Source: Eisenbergiella tayi
GTDB lineage: Bacteria > Bacillota > Clostridia > Lachnospirales > Lachnospiraceae
Direction of reading: 5' to 3'
Assembly: GCF_001881565.1 (NCBI RefSeq)
Contig: NZ_MPDJ01000001.1
Span: 1,317,234 to 1,381,233 of the forward strand
Length of the DNA: 64,000 nucleotides
Position numbers and translations under genes: made by a program. Every line of letters begins with the position of its first letter. Position 1 is the stretch's first letter. The notes below the pieces were generated by a model. The model was given only the letters and a program-made list of their open reading frames with translations, was not told where the DNA came from and made no database searches. This document shows positions 1-9,086 of the stretch, in pieces.

Positions 1-372
1 CACAATAATGTAAGTTTCGTTCAGCAGGTTAAAGTGAATGGAACCGGGTTCCAGCAGCGAAGAATCCAATAGTGACTGGTAGTATCTGCTGCGTTTCGGC
101 AAATCATACTTAAGCTGCTTCTGCATTTCCGAATTATATATAATCCTGTCCTCATCCATGGAAAAAACGTCCATACGAATGGAACGCAAAAGCGGGCTTG
201 TCCGCAGCTCCTTCTCTGTTTCGTTTTTCGTCAAAAGGGCAATGTCTCTGCCTAAAATAATCTCAAGCACCGCCCGATGTACCTCTTCGTTTTCCATTGC
301 CGCATCAAAGAGAAAGCGGTCCATAAGGGTTAATTCGCCAAGAGGCACCATTTTGGTTTTTCTTTCAGTCAT
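1..372 (-). CDS. Rpn family recombination-promoting nuclease / PD-(D/E)XK transposase-like protein (partial, N-terminal part)
   Basis: The reading frame starts at an ATG at 372 with AAGGAG seven bases upstream and runs off the left edge, giving 124 residues. The sequence carries the familiar N-terminal pattern of the PD-(D/E)XK nuclease family transposases (Rpn family): DRFLFDAAMENEEVHRAVLE, then LRTSPLLRSIRMDVF, then LPKRSRYYQSLLDSSLL and a GSIHFNLLNETYII stretch. Members are usually about 300 residues, so under half is visible. The family includes Rpn proteins that promote RecA-independent recombination. The conserved Asp of IRMDVF is present and would be part of the nuclease core. Recognition is from memory of the family pattern; whether the C-terminus is intact cannot be seen. 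Confidence 0.85.
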   Translation of the reverse strand, partial: MTERKTKMVPLGELTLMDRFLFDAAMENEEVHRAVLEIILGRDIALLTKNETEKELRTSPLLRSIRMDVFSMDEDRIIYNSEMQKQLKYDLPKRSRYYQSLLDSSLLEPGSIHFNLLNETYIIV

Positions 373-557
373 TTAATCTTCTCCTTTATTTTATCATATA
401 CACAGGAATTGAATCAATAATCAGAAACGAAAAACAAGCATAGACATCCCCCCTTACCCTTAAAATAAAAATACGGAAACTTATGGGCAGAACTGCCCTG
501 ATAAAAAAAGAATTTACAGATAAATTTATCTTAGCATAAACTGCATACATGGGCAAC

Positions 558-602
558 AAAAAAAGACTGAATCCCGTGCACTTTTACACATGGCTTCAGC
601 CC
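558..602 (-). terminator. Intrinsic terminator downstream of the M20 peptidase
   Basis: On the minus strand a GGCTGAA...TTCAGTC hairpin (602 to 565) is followed by seven T residues (564-558). It lies about 75 bases after the stop of the M20 peptidase gene and would end the minus-strand transcript. Nothing else recognisable lies in the gap between 373 and 675. Confidence 0.6.
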
Positions 603-675
603 TTTTCCAACAGGTCACCGAATTTGCTCCGCCGACCGTAAATAAATATTTCAAAAGTGCCAAAAGCACTTTGAA

Positions 676-2115
676 CTAACTTTCCTTTATTATCTTTTTA
701 TAGAAATCCACTCCCATGGGCAGCGCCCCGATGGAAATATTCTCATTCAGCCCATGGATGCTTTCATACTGCTGTTTATTAATATAAAGCGGGGCAAAAC
801 GTATGCAGTTATCACATATATCCTTATAATATTTGGCATCGGTACCGCCGGTCATCACGTAAGGGCTGACCCCGATTCCCGGATAAATTTCATGGATGGT
901 TTCTTCCACCTTCCGGAAGGCATCCTCCGCATAATTGACAACCGGACAGGGATAATCCTTGTAAATAACCTCTGTCTCCAGATCGTACTGCTTCGCTTTT
1001 TCGCTGATCAGCTCAATGCTTTCATCCGTTGGCTGATGAGGGATAAAACGAAGATTGCCTGTCACATAAGCTTCCTGAGGCAGTACATTCAGGCCATCCG
1101 CCCCCTTTGCCATGGTAAAGGCAATTGTGGTATGCAGCATGGCCGCGCCGGCGGGGCTTATAGAAGGCATGAGCTTTTTAAGAAGAGGCTTGAAAAGCCA
1201 CAGGTTGGCAAATACCATTTTCATCCCAAAATTCATATTAGGGGTTACACGGCGGAACATTTCCAGCACAGTAGGGTTAAATTCACTGGTAAAGGGATCG
1301 TGCTTTTCCACATCCGCCATAAATTTACTCAGACGGACAAGAGGTGTATTTTTCCCCGGCGCGCTGGCATGGCCGCCTTTGCCCCTGGCGATAAACTTCA
1401 GGTCGCCGTAACCCTTTTCCAGAACCCCCACCATGGCATAGGTCCCTTTCACGCCGCCGATGGGTTCTTCCATAATCATGCCGCCTTCATCTATCAAAAG
1501 TGCCAGCTTTACTCCCTGCTCCTTCAGATAAGCAACCGTTGACGGCGCGCCCTCTCCGCTGAATTCCTCCGTACAGCTGCTGGCGATATAGACATCCCTC
1601 TCCGGCTGATGGCCTTCCTTTATCAGTTCTTCCACAGCGGTAAAAATGCAAAACAGGCTGGATTTGGTATCCACGGTTCCCCTGCCCCAGAGGTTTCCGT
1701 GTCCGTCAATATCACCGCTGAAGGGTTCATGATCCCATTTTCCGTTGGCTTCCACAACATCATGATGGCTCATGAGGAGGATGGGCTCCGCCTTTCCCTT
1801 ACCGCTCCATTTAAAAAGCAGGCTTCCGTTGAATTCATGCTTCTCACAGGTTTTATGTACCAGAGGAAACAGTTCCTCCAGGATTTCGTGAAATTCATAA
1901 AATTTTGTCTTATCGGTATCAAACCGGCTGGATACCGTTTCCTTTCGGATCATTTTTGCCAGAGCTTCTCCGTATTCTCTCGCTCTTTCGTTTTCCTGAA
2001 GCTCCACCTTTGCCGTCATGGCCGATGTGGGCTGCAGCATACAGGTTCTCACTATAACTGCTGCTGCAAGCAGAAGTATAAGAATTACAATTGCCAGGAT
2101 TATATTGCCTGTCAT
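676..2115 (-). CDS. M20 family metallopeptidase (PM20D1-like), membrane anchored
   Basis: This 479-residue protein has an uncleaved-looking hydrophobic N-terminus (about residues 4-24) and then a typical M20 zinc peptidase: HHD at 117-119 (HxD zinc motif), the bridging Asp in GTVDTK (D149) and TEE at 182-184 with the general-base and zinc-ligand glutamates. Length and the N-terminal anchor fit the carboxypeptidase PM20D1-like branch, which hydrolyses N-acyl amino acids or small peptides. The start at 2115 has AGGGGG eight bases upstream. It is the last gene of a minus-strand group in which two membrane proteins precede it by 41 bp, which suggests uptake followed by hydrolysis of a small amide. 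The substrate is not determinable here. Confidence 0.85.
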   Translation of the reverse strand: MTGNIILAIVILILLLAAAVIVRTCMLQPTSAMTAKVELQENERAREYGEALAKMIRKETVSSRFDTDKTKFYEFHEILEELFPLVHKTCEKHEFNGSLLFKWSGKGKAEPILLMSHHDVVEANGKWDHEPFSGDIDGHGNLWGRGTVDTKSSLFCIFTAVEELIKEGHQPERDVYIASSCTEEFSGEGAPSTVAYLKEQGVKLALLIDEGGMIMEEPIGGVKGTYAMVGVLEKGYGDLKFIARGKGGHASAPGKNTPLVRLSKFMADVEKHDPFTSEFNPTVLEMFRRVTPNMNFGMKMVFANLWLFKPLLKKLMPSISPAGAAMLHTTIAFTMAKGADGLNVLPQEAYVTGNLRFIPHQPTDESIELISEKAKQYDLETEVIYKDYPCPVVNYAEDAFRKVEETIHEIYPGIGVSPYVMTGGTDAKYYKDICDNCIRFAPLYINKQQYESIHGLNENISIGALPMGVDFYKKIIKES

Positions 2116-2155
2116 ATCTGATTCCCCCTAATATTTTTTATTATAAAAGAAAAGC

Positions 2156-2866
2156 TTAGAGCTTTCCTTTTTTGAACAGGAAATAGCCAATCAGCAGGGC
2201 CATCCCACCCGCCGGAATCATCAAAAGGCTGGTCTGGGAAATAGCCGCCGGCACAAATACACACAGCAGAGTCATGGAAAGAACCGGTACTGCCGCAATC
2301 TTGGGGCTCTTCATAAAATACTTTAAGCCCAAAGCGCCGAACAGAGCGGGTACCACGTTGTCAAACGCGGGGATGAGCACCGGATTTTCCAAGACCGGAC
2401 GCAGCGGAATCATTAATATAACCCCCGCCACAATAACCAGAGTGGTGACAATGGCACTGGTGGCCACGCTGATCGTGGAAATAATTTCATTTTCCGGGGT
2501 TCCCACCTTGGTTTTGGCGATATCCCTGGCATTCATGGCACAGGGGATTTTCATGTTCGTCACGTTGCCGGTGATAAAGGCCAGATAGCTGCCGCCGGCT
2601 CCCAGCATGGGTGTGTATACCAGGAATTCCACAATCGCTACAGGTATATAAATAATCCCCACCTTGGCGAAACCAATCAGAAAGCCTTTCAGGCTTGGTG
2701 TGACGCCGTTTACCGCTCCGATTAAGAAAGGGACTCCTATCAGCAGGATTACACTGACAATGAGCATACATCTTCCTATCCTGTGGATTCCTTTGTTGAA
2801 GTCATCCAGAAAAGCCTGCTTAAGGGCTTCGTCTTCCTGCATTCGTTCGATTTTCTTTTCGTCCAT
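2156..2866 (-). CDS. Multi-pass membrane protein, probable partner of the DUF5058 protein
   Basis: A protein of about 236 residues with a charged N-terminus followed by about six hydrophobic segments and a short KKGKL tail. I do not recognise a named family. The start at 2866 was preferred over the ATG at 2872 because the GGGAGG ribosome site lies seven bases from 2866 but touches 2872. The site follows directly on the stop codon of the DUF5058 gene, so the two are translationally close and probably make a two-component membrane complex. Position between DUF5058 and an M20 peptidase suggests a transporter for a peptidase substrate or product, but this is inference from context only. Confidence 0.7.
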   Translation of the reverse strand: MDEKKIERMQEDEALKQAFLDDFNKGIHRIGRCMLIVSVILLIGVPFLIGAVNGVTPSLKGFLIGFAKVGIIYIPVAIVEFLVYTPMLGAGGSYLAFITGNVTNMKIPCAMNARDIAKTKVGTPENEIISTISVATSAIVTTLVIVAGVILMIPLRPVLENPVLIPAFDNVVPALFGALGLKYFMKSPKIAAVPVLSMTLLCVFVPAAISQTSLLMIPAGGMALLIGYFLFKKGKL

Positions 2867-2879
2867 TTTCATCCCTCCC

Positions 2880-3620
2880 TTATACCAGGCTCATGATCAC
2901 AGCTGCTGCCATGCCTGCCAGCATACTCACCGCCATGCTGAAGTTATCCAGGACCGCCATGCCTTTTTTGTTGGTAAAATATTCGAATACCGCCATAAAC
3001 GCTGCAGATACCGCGGCAACCGCAAGAGGGACATAGTTTCCGGTACTGGTAAACGTCCCCACGTAGGAACCGATATAAGCGCCGCACAAACCAACAAACA
3101 TACAGGTTGTGGCATGGTCACCGAAACCGGGCTTGCTGTCGCCCTTCGCTTTAGGGGCCTTCTGGATTTTGCCGAGATACTTTTTAAGGAAGAAAATACA
3201 GCAGAACACCCCGCCCAGAATGCCGATGGTCATTACCAGTGAAATGGTTGCAAACGCCGACATACTCATTTCCGACAGCTTCAGACCTGTGAGGCCGATG
3301 CTCTGAGCGGCGATTTCCGCCACATTCAATTCATACTGAAGGGCACCAATTACCGAAAGGCGGAGCCAGGAAAAGGGGACCCCCAACGTTCCGCTGAGGG
3401 CGATAACGCCCAGCAGGATGCTTATACTGGGCAGGATGGTAAAGGTGGCGCTGGATATAATGGCACGTTTCAGAACTTTTTTGTCCATGCCGATAGCCAG
3501 GCCGGCACGATAGCTTTTTATCAGATATACAAAACACATCACTGTAATGAAAAGTAGGACACAGGCTACTATCAGATAAAAAACACCTGAGTTCACACTT
3601 GCTATATATTCATTGTTCAT
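2880..3620 (-). CDS. DUF5058 family membrane protein
   Basis: This 246-residue protein has about six or seven membrane segments and resembles the DUF5058 family (begins MNNEYIASVNSGVFYLIVAC; central ATFTILPSISILLGVIALSG). The function of that family is not established. A longer frame opens at 3674, but the ATG at 3620 has CAGGAG nine bases upstream and gives a clean hydrophobic first helix after a short periplasmic N-terminus, so it was chosen. It is followed after seven bases by a second membrane protein and then by an M20 peptidase, a gene order that suggests a two-subunit amino-acid or peptide permease working with the peptidase. Confidence 0.75.
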   Translation of the reverse strand: MNNEYIASVNSGVFYLIVACVLLFITVMCFVYLIKSYRAGLAIGMDKKVLKRAIISSATFTILPSISILLGVIALSGTLGVPFSWLRLSVIGALQYELNVAEIAAQSIGLTGLKLSEMSMSAFATISLVMTIGILGGVFCCIFFLKKYLGKIQKAPKAKGDSKPGFGDHATTCMFVGLCGAYIGSYVGTFTSTGNYVPLAVAAVSAAFMAVFEYFTNKKGMAVLDNFSMAVSMLAGMAAAVIMSLV

Positions 3621-3651
3621 ATTCACGTTCTCCTGCTGTTTTCTTAATGGG

Positions 3652-3677
3652 AAAAGGGGCGCCGATTCCGGCACCCC
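3652..3677 (-). terminator. Hairpin between ackA and the DUF5058 gene, possible partial terminator
   Basis: On the minus strand GGGGTGCC and GGCGCCCC pair around a six-base loop, followed by a short T run (3655-3652). It sits 26 bases after the ackA stop codon. No promoter is evident between it and the DUF5058 start, so it may attenuate rather than end transcription. Confidence 0.45.
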
Positions 3678-3702
3678 TGCATTTACAGTCGGATCATGCT
3701 GC

Positions 3703-4899
3703 TTATTTCACCAGCCGCACCGTTTCACGGGCAATAGCCAGCTCTTCATTGGTGGGAACCACCATGGTAACCACCGCGCTTCCTTCATCGGAAAGAATGA
3801 TTTCTTCCCCGCGCACTTTGTTTTTCTCCAAATCAATATTGGTTCCCAGATATCCGATATACTGGGCGATCATCGCGCGTACTTCAGAATTGTTCTCACC
3901 CACGCCTGCCGTGAATACGATCACATCCACGCCGTTCATGGCAGCGGCATAAGCGCCGATATATTTGCCCACGCGGTAGGCATATGCCTCCAGCGCATGC
4001 TTTGCCTGATCATTCCCGGACTCCGAAGCCTGTACCAGATCGCGGAAATCGCTGGAATACCCGTCAGACAGACCGAGAACGCCGGATTTCTTATTGCAGA
4101 TATCGATTACCTCAGATGCGCTCAGACCTTCTTTTTCCGCAAGGAAGGAAACAATAGCAGGATCCATGTCCCCGCTTCTGGTTCCCATGATGAGGCCTTC
4201 CAGGGGAGTCAGTCCCATGGAGGTATCCACGGATTCCCCGTACTTCACTGCGGAAACAGAAGCGCCGTTGCCCAGATGGCATACGATGATCTTCAAATCC
4301 TTTCTGTCCCTGCCCAGGATCCGGGCCGCGCGTTCGGATACAAAATCATGGCTGGTGCCATGGAAGCCGTAGCGTCTGATTTTATATTTTTTGTAATATT
4401 CATAAGGAAGGCCGTACAAGTATGCCTTTTCCGGCATGGTCTGATGGAATGCGGTATCGAACACCGCCACCATGGGCACATCCGGCATGATAGCCTGGCA
4501 GGATCTGACGCCGATGAGGTTCGCCGGGTTATGCAGCGGAGCCAGGTCATTGCAGTCCTCGATCGCCTGAAGGACCTCTTCGTTAATACATACGGAACCG
4601 GAAAAATTCTCCCCTCCATGAACCATACGGTGTCCTACCGCATCAATTTCCTTAAGGGAACGTATCACTCCCACCTTCTCATCGGTAAGCTTTTCTATTA
4701 CCAGCTTCACCGCTGCAGTGTGATCCGGCATATCCGCTTCCTGCTTCACCTTGTCACCGCCTGCCGGCTGATGGGCGATGTTGCTGCCGTCAATTCCGAT
4801 TCTTTCACATAAACCTTTTGCCAGTACCTCTTCACTGTCGCTGTCAATCAGCTGATATTTCAGGGAAGAGCTGCCGCAGTTGATAACCAAAACCTTCAT
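3703..4899 (-). CDS. ackA: Acetate kinase
   Basis: At 398 residues the protein has the normal length for acetate kinase, which makes ATP and acetate from acetyl phosphate in fermentative energy metabolism. All family signatures are present: [15 protein letters not shown] at the N-terminus, [53 protein letters not shown] and FTAGVGENN. The start at 4899 has AGGAGGG ten bases upstream. No phosphotransacetylase gene is adjacent; upstream is proS and downstream the DUF5058/M20 group, so any co-transcription is with genes unrelated to acetate metabolism. Confidence 0.97.
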   Translation of the reverse strand: MKVLVINCGSSSLKYQLIDSDSEEVLAKGLCERIGIDGSNIAHQPAGGDKVKQEADMPDHTAAVKLVIEKLTDEKVGVIRSLKEIDAVGHRMVHGGENFSGSVCINEEVLQAIEDCNDLAPLHNPANLIGVRSCQAIMPDVPMVAVFDTAFHQTMPEKAYLYGLPYEYYKKYKIRRYGFHGTSHDFVSERAARILGRDRKDLKIIVCHLGNGASVSAVKYGESVDTSMGLTPLEGLIMGTRSGDMDPAIVSFLAEKEGLSASEVIDICNKKSGVLGLSDGYSSDFRDLVQASESGNDQAKHALEAYAYRVGKYIGAYAAAMNGVDVIVFTAGVGENNSEVRAMIAQYIGYLGTNIDLEKNKVRGEEIILSDEGSAVVTMVVPTNEELAIARETVRLVK

Positions 4900-5028
4900 A
4901 CTTATGATACCCTCCTGCTGTTTTCATCCATTTTTTCATACGGATCCGCCAGGAAGGTATATTTTCCTGCCTTATTCCGCATTTCCATAATGGTATTCTA
5001 TCATACTTTTTCCATGATGTGGGAAAGA

Positions 5029-6459
5029 TTAATAAGCTCTTCCCCAATAAACCATTTTTTTGGCCGGCTTTCCGCAGCATACGCACTTATCGGAAAGCTG
5101 TTCCTGCTCGAAAGGCATACAGCGGCTGGTGGCGGCGTATTTTTCTTTGATCATATCCTCGCAGGCCTGGTCGCCGCACCACATGGCTTTTACAAAGCCC
5201 GGCTTGGTATTGAGGGTTTCTTCCAGCTGTTCCATGTTTTCCGCCACATAGGTATGGGAATCTCTGTGGGCGCGGGCGCGTTCCAGCATATCCGTCTGAA
5301 TCTGCTCAAGAAGCTCTCCTGCCTTTGCCTCCAGATCCTCCAGGGCAACCTCGATTTTTTCTCTGGTATCCCTGCGGCAGAGCACACATTTTCCTGCTTC
5401 GATGTCCTTGGGGCCGATTTCCACACGGATGGGAATGCCGCGCATTTCCTGTTCGGAGAATTTCCATCCGGGACTCTTGTCGGAATCATCCACTTTCACA
5501 CGGAAATTACTGAGCCTGTCCTTCAGCTGATAAGCGGTATCCAGAACGCCTTCCTTCTTCTGCTGGATAGGAATGATCACGATCTGGGTAGGAGCCACCT
5601 TAGGAGGGAGCACCAGGCCGGAATTGTCTCCGTGAACCATGATGATCGCACCGATAAGACGTGTCGTCATTCCCCAGGAGGTCTGGTAAACATATTTCAG
5701 GGTATTGTCCTTATCGGTAAACTGGATACCGAAGGCTTTGGCAAAGCCGTCGCCGAAGTTATGGCTTGTGCCGGACTGCAGTGCCTTTCCGTCATGCATC
5801 AGGGCCTCTATCGTATAAGTAGATTCCGCTCCCGCAAATTTCTCTTTATCTGTCTTGCGTCCCCTGATAACAGGCATAGCCAGAACCTGCTCACAGAAAT
5901 CCGCATACAGGTTCAGCATCTGGATCGTACGCTCCTCCGCTTCTTCCATAGTGGCATGCGCGGTATGTCCTTCCTGCCACAGAAATTCACGGGAACGCAG
6001 GAAAGGCCTGGTTTCCTTTTCCCAGCGGACAACGGAACACCACTGGTTGTATACCTTGGGAAGGTCACGGTAAGAATGGATATCATTTTTATAAAAATCA
6101 CAGAAAAGCGTTTCCGAGGTAGGGCGCACACACAGACGTTCCTGGAGAGGCTGAAGGCCGCCATGGGTTACCCATGCCACCTCAGGGGCAAAGCCTTCCA
6201 CATGATCCTTTTCCTTCTGAAGAAGGCTTTCCGGTATAAACATGGGAAGATACACATTCTCCACGCCGGTTGCCTTGAATCTCTCGTCCAGCTGCTTCTG
6301 GATAAGCTCCCAGATCGCATAGCCCGCAGGCTTTATCACCATACAGCCCTTAACGCTGGTATAGTCAATCAGCTCCGCTTTCTTTACCACATCGGTGTAC
6401 CATTGAGCGAAATCCTCGTCCATGGAGGTTATTGCCTCCACCAATTTCTTGTCTGCCAT
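5029..6459 (-). CDS. proS: Prolyl-tRNA synthetase, short (type 3) form
   Basis: The 476-residue protein is a class II prolyl-tRNA synthetase of the short, archaeal/eukaryotic-like type that lacks the INS editing domain. Recognisable parts include [17 protein letters not shown] (motif 1 region), [13 protein letters not shown], motif 2 around [31 protein letters not shown], motif 3 [11 protein letters not shown], an anticodon-binding domain and the C-terminal zinc-type CxxD/E...CVCCGK region. The frame extends upstream to 6525, but those codons lie inside the T-box terminator stem and the SD AAGGAG precedes 6459, so 6459 is the start. Expression is controlled by the T-box leader just upstream, responding to uncharged tRNA-Pro. 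Confidence 0.95.
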   Translation of the reverse strand: MADKKLVEAITSMDEDFAQWYTDVVKKAELIDYTSVKGCMVIKPAGYAIWELIQKQLDERFKATGVENVYLPMFIPESLLQKEKDHVEGFAPEVAWVTHGGLQPLQERLCVRPTSETLFCDFYKNDIHSYRDLPKVYNQWCSVVRWEKETRPFLRSREFLWQEGHTAHATMEEAEERTIQMLNLYADFCEQVLAMPVIRGRKTDKEKFAGAESTYTIEALMHDGKALQSGTSHNFGDGFAKAFGIQFTDKDNTLKYVYQTSWGMTTRLIGAIIMVHGDNSGLVLPPKVAPTQIVIIPIQQKKEGVLDTAYQLKDRLSNFRVKVDDSDKSPGWKFSEQEMRGIPIRVEIGPKDIEAGKCVLCRRDTREKIEVALEDLEAKAGELLEQIQTDMLERARAHRDSHTYVAENMEQLEETLNTKPGFVKAMWCGDQACEDMIKEKYAATSRCMPFEQEQLSDKCVCCGKPAKKMVYWGRAY

Positions 6460-6496
6460 TTTTCTTTCTCCTTTTTCCTTCATTGCTTTTTTCAGC

Positions 6497-6784
6497 AAAA
6501 AAACCGCCGTTTTCTGATCCGCCATTCAGGCCTCCTAAAGGAAACCTGTCTGAGGGACCGGAAAACCGGCGGTACCACCCTGATTAACACATCTGCTGAT
6601 GCGTTCACTTACTTTTCCGTTAACGCCGGAATTACGTTGCACTTATGGAACCGTCACGTTCCTTCGTACAAGGCTCCAAGGCCGGTTGGGCTGCGGCTTC
6701 ATGAAAACCTCCCACCATCGGTTTTCTCTCTGTGGATGAGACATGCAGCTTACTTTTCCTTTTCTCTGCCTTATCAATATATAT
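6497..6784 (-). promoter_or_regulatory. T-box riboswitch leader of proS, including its terminator
   Basis: The T-box sequence AGGGTGGTACCGCCGG is present at 6581-6566 on the minus strand. Its TGGT bulge would pair with the ACCA end of a tRNA with discriminator A, as in tRNA-Pro. A Stem I is visible upstream: AAGGC pairs with GCCTT and GCTGC with GCAGC, enclosing a loop that contains proline CCN triplets; the exact specifier cannot be fixed by eye. The terminator pairs ACCGCCGGTTTTC (6573-6561) with GAAAACGGCGGT (6514-6503) and is followed by seven T residues (6503-6497). The 5' arm of the terminator overlaps the T-box, so antiterminator and terminator are mutually exclusive. Confidence 0.92.
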
Positions 6785-6790
6785 GTATTG

Positions 6791-6819
6791 ATATTAGGAA
6801 ACTTTTTGGGTTTTGTCAA
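6791..6819 (-). promoter_or_regulatory. Sigma-A promoter of the proS T-box leader
   Basis: On the minus strand a perfect -35 TTGACA (6819-6814) is separated by 17 bases from a -10 TAATAT (6796-6791). The predicted start of transcription is near 6784, immediately before the T-box Stem I. Confidence 0.75.
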
Positions 6820-6839
6820 CTTATTTTGATAATATCCTC

Positions 6840-7183
6840 TGCATAAGCGTTACAGTTCAGCCTTCAGCCGCCGTCTGTGCCAGCCCCGCCGCCCTTGCCG
6901 CCCTCCTTTTCCCAGCCCGCCTGGCCTTGCCCTCCCCTGTGGGGCAGCACCCTGCAAGGATTTCTGTAAGGGGCGTTATAAGCACGCCGGTCCTTAGGCT
7001 GCGTCCTGTGCAGCCTTAGTACCGCTGCGTGATTATCCGAGCGGGAGCGTCCCCTCTAAGGAACCTTGCAGGGTGCTGCCCCACAGGGGAGGGCAAGGCC
7101 AGGCGGGCTGGGAAAAGGAGGACGGCAAGGGCGGCAGGGCTGGCACAGACGGCGACTGAAGGCTGAACTGTAACGCTTATGCA
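6840..7183 (-). repeat. Long hairpin element, family A, copy 1 (120-bp arms, conserved core)
   Basis: A 344-bp imperfect palindrome. The left arm (6840-6959) and right arm (7064-7183) are inverted repeats of 120 bp without gaps and differ at three positions. The core (6960-7063) is shared with the copies at 55596 and 59394, whereas the arms are not. In the core the tip hairpin reads AAGGCTGC...GCAGCCT where the other copies have AAGGCCGC...GCGGCCT, a compensatory change. The three arm differences are C-A mismatches on the plus strand but G-U wobbles on the minus strand. The element begins 20 bases after the stop codon of the minus-strand ABC exporter gene and ends about 20 bases upstream of the proS promoter. 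No ORF of credible composition lies in it. Confidence 0.9.
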
Positions 7184-7202
7184 TTATAATTCCGTATGTA
7201 TT

Positions 7203-9086
7203 TTAACCTTCCATAACCGGCTCTATACTATATTTTTCCGACTCTTCCGTATTATCCTCATAATACTGAGCCTGGGCATTCCACAGCTCCTGATACAGGC
7301 CTTCCCTTTGGGCAAGAAGGGTTTCATGATCTCCCCTCTGAACCAGCTGCCCCTGCTCAAATACCGCAATATCGTCACAGAACCGGCAGGAGGACAGGCG
7401 ATGGGAAATGTAAACGGCGCTTTTGCTCCCCACCAGTGTTTCGAAACCGGAATATATTTCATATTCTGCCACGGGATCAAGAGCCGCAGTGGGTTCATCC
7501 AGGATAACGAAGGGCGCATCCTTATACAAAGCTCTTGCCAAGGCAATTTTTTGTGCCTCTCCCCCGGAAATTTCCACGCCGTCAGACTCAAAATCCCGGT
7601 ACAAAGGAGTATCCAGACCTCTGGGCATATCAGGCATACGGTCGGAAAAACCTGTTTTGTTCAGGCAATCCTCTGCCTTCTGTCCATCCACTTCCACGGA
7701 GGCCGCCACATTCTGTCCGAGGGAAAAGGAAAATAATCTGAAATCCTGAAATACTACGGAAAATAAGGAAAGATATTCGCTATAATTATATTTCCTTATG
7801 TCGATTCCGTTCAGCAGGATTTCTCCCTCCGTGGGGTCATACAGCCGGCAGAGCAGCTTGATAAAGGTGGTCTTTCCGCTGCCGTTTCTTCCTACAACGG
7901 CAAGATGCTCTCCTACCTTCATTTTTAAGGAAAGATTACGTAAGGCCCAATTGTCGGAGCCGGGATAACGGAAGCTGACATTCCGGAATTCAATTTCATA
8001 TTCATTATCATCCCTTTTTTCTACGGGAAGGGTTCCCTGGTACTTAATCGGTTTGGAATCCAGGATTCCCAGATAGTTTTCCAGGAACGGTTCTTCACTT
8101 CGAAGAGCGGATATTCCCGAAATAATTTCAGAAAAGCCTCCTGTAAACTGAGTAACTGCACCCACATACTGAACTATCATCCCTGCTCCGAAAGCACCGG
8201 CTATCGCTTTTGCTCCTATGAAAAAGTAAACACATCCGCCAAGAAGCACTCCCAGGCCGTCTTTTACCGCTTCATAGAAACCGGAAAGAAGCCCTCTCTT
8301 TCCCAGCCGGTCAATATCCAGCACCTTTTTCATTCCTTCCACAAGCATTTGTCCTTCGCTATACAGACGTATTTCTTTTCCATATCGGTAATCCATACAA
8401 TCACCTGCATAGTACATAAAACTTCTGTTTCCCAGCATAAATTCTTCCATGAATTTGCGATCCAGCTCCACCTGCCTGCCATTCAGCCATACAGAGTATA
8501 TGGATGCTCCCACAAGCAGCAGGATCATCAGAATGGACGCTGTTCGGGTGGAAAAAAAAGAGGTGCTTCCGTGAAACGGCATAAAAGCAGGAACCGCGAA
8601 TACGATAGCTGTCCCTATGGTTATGGCTCCTTTTACAATGTTTTGTACGTTTCCGATTACCCTCCAGCATAAACCGCCTTCCATCTGTATTCTTTCCAGA
8701 TAATATCTCTTTTTATTCTGATAGGACGGATCCCCCAGATTCTCATAATCTGTATTCAGGAACACTTCACTGATACTGTTATATTCCTTCCACATGATCT
8801 TTTCACTGGCAATGTTCTTCAGTTTTTCAATCCCCTGCATAAGAAGGTATACCGCCAGATTAATAGTCAGGGTTAATAATACATATCGTCCCAGCAGCTG
8901 CACATTTTTATTTCCAATCAGTTCATTCAGGATTCTGGCGCTGAAATAAAGGTTAATAAAAGGAGAAGCAACCTGAAGTATCGCATGAAAAACCACCACG
9001 AACCAGAACCCGCCGGTAAACTGGTGATACAGTCTAAAAATCCTTCCAAGCATATGAAGCTCCGTCCTGAGCTTATCTCTTTTCAT
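7203..9086 (-). CDS. ABC exporter half-transporter (permease-ATPase fusion), second of a pair
   Basis: The protein of about 627 residues has an N-terminal six-helix exporter domain and a C-terminal ABC ATPase: Walker A GRNGSGKTTF, signature ISGGEAQKIALARAL, Walker B FVILDEPTAALDP and the switch histidine in SHRLSSCRFCD. The ATG at 9086 was chosen because AAAGGGG lies upstream; the frame opens at 9149 inside the preceding gene. It overlaps the end of the neighbouring exporter gene by 14 bp, so the two are coupled and probably form a heterodimer. Context with a LytTR/GHKL regulatory pair suggests export of, or resistance to, a peptide, but no precursor peptide gene was found. Confidence 0.88.
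   Translation of the reverse strand: MKRDKLRTELHMLGRIFRLYHQFTGGFWFVVVFHAILQVASPFINLYFSARILNELIGNKNVQLLGRYVLLTLTINLAVYLLMQGIEKLKNIASEKIMWKEYNSISEVFLNTDYENLGDPSYQNKKRYYLERIQMEGGLCWRVIGNVQNIVKGAITIGTAIVFAVPAFMPFHGSTSFFSTRTASILMILLLVGASIYSVWLNGRQVELDRKFMEEFMLGNRSFMYYAGDCMDYRYGKEIRLYSEGQMLVEGMKKVLDIDRLGKRGLLSGFYEAVKDGLGVLLGGCVYFFIGAKAIAGAFGAGMIVQYVGAVTQFTGGFSEIISGISALRSEEPFLENYLGILDSKPIKYQGTLPVEKRDDNEYEIEFRNVSFRYPGSDNWALRNLSLKMKVGEHLAVVGRNGSGKTTFIKLLCRLYDPTEGEILLNGIDIRKYNYSEYLSLFSVVFQDFRLFSFSLGQNVAASVEVDGQKAEDCLNKTGFSDRMPDMPRGLDTPLYRDFESDGVEISGGEAQKIALARALYKDAPFVILDEPTAALDPVAEYEIYSGFETLVGSKSAVYISHRLSSCRFCDDIAVFEQGQLVQRGDHETLLAQREGLYQELWNAQAQYYEDNTEESEKYSIEPVMEG

Noticed and set aside
4990..6846. 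618-codon plus-strand ORF opposite proS
   Set aside because: It is the reverse frame of proS and its T-box leader, with no recognisable domain.
6840..7183. Ordinary intrinsic terminator or insertion-sequence ends
   Set aside because: The stem is far longer than a terminator, has no U run at its base, and no transposase, target duplication or terminal repeats shared between copies were seen.
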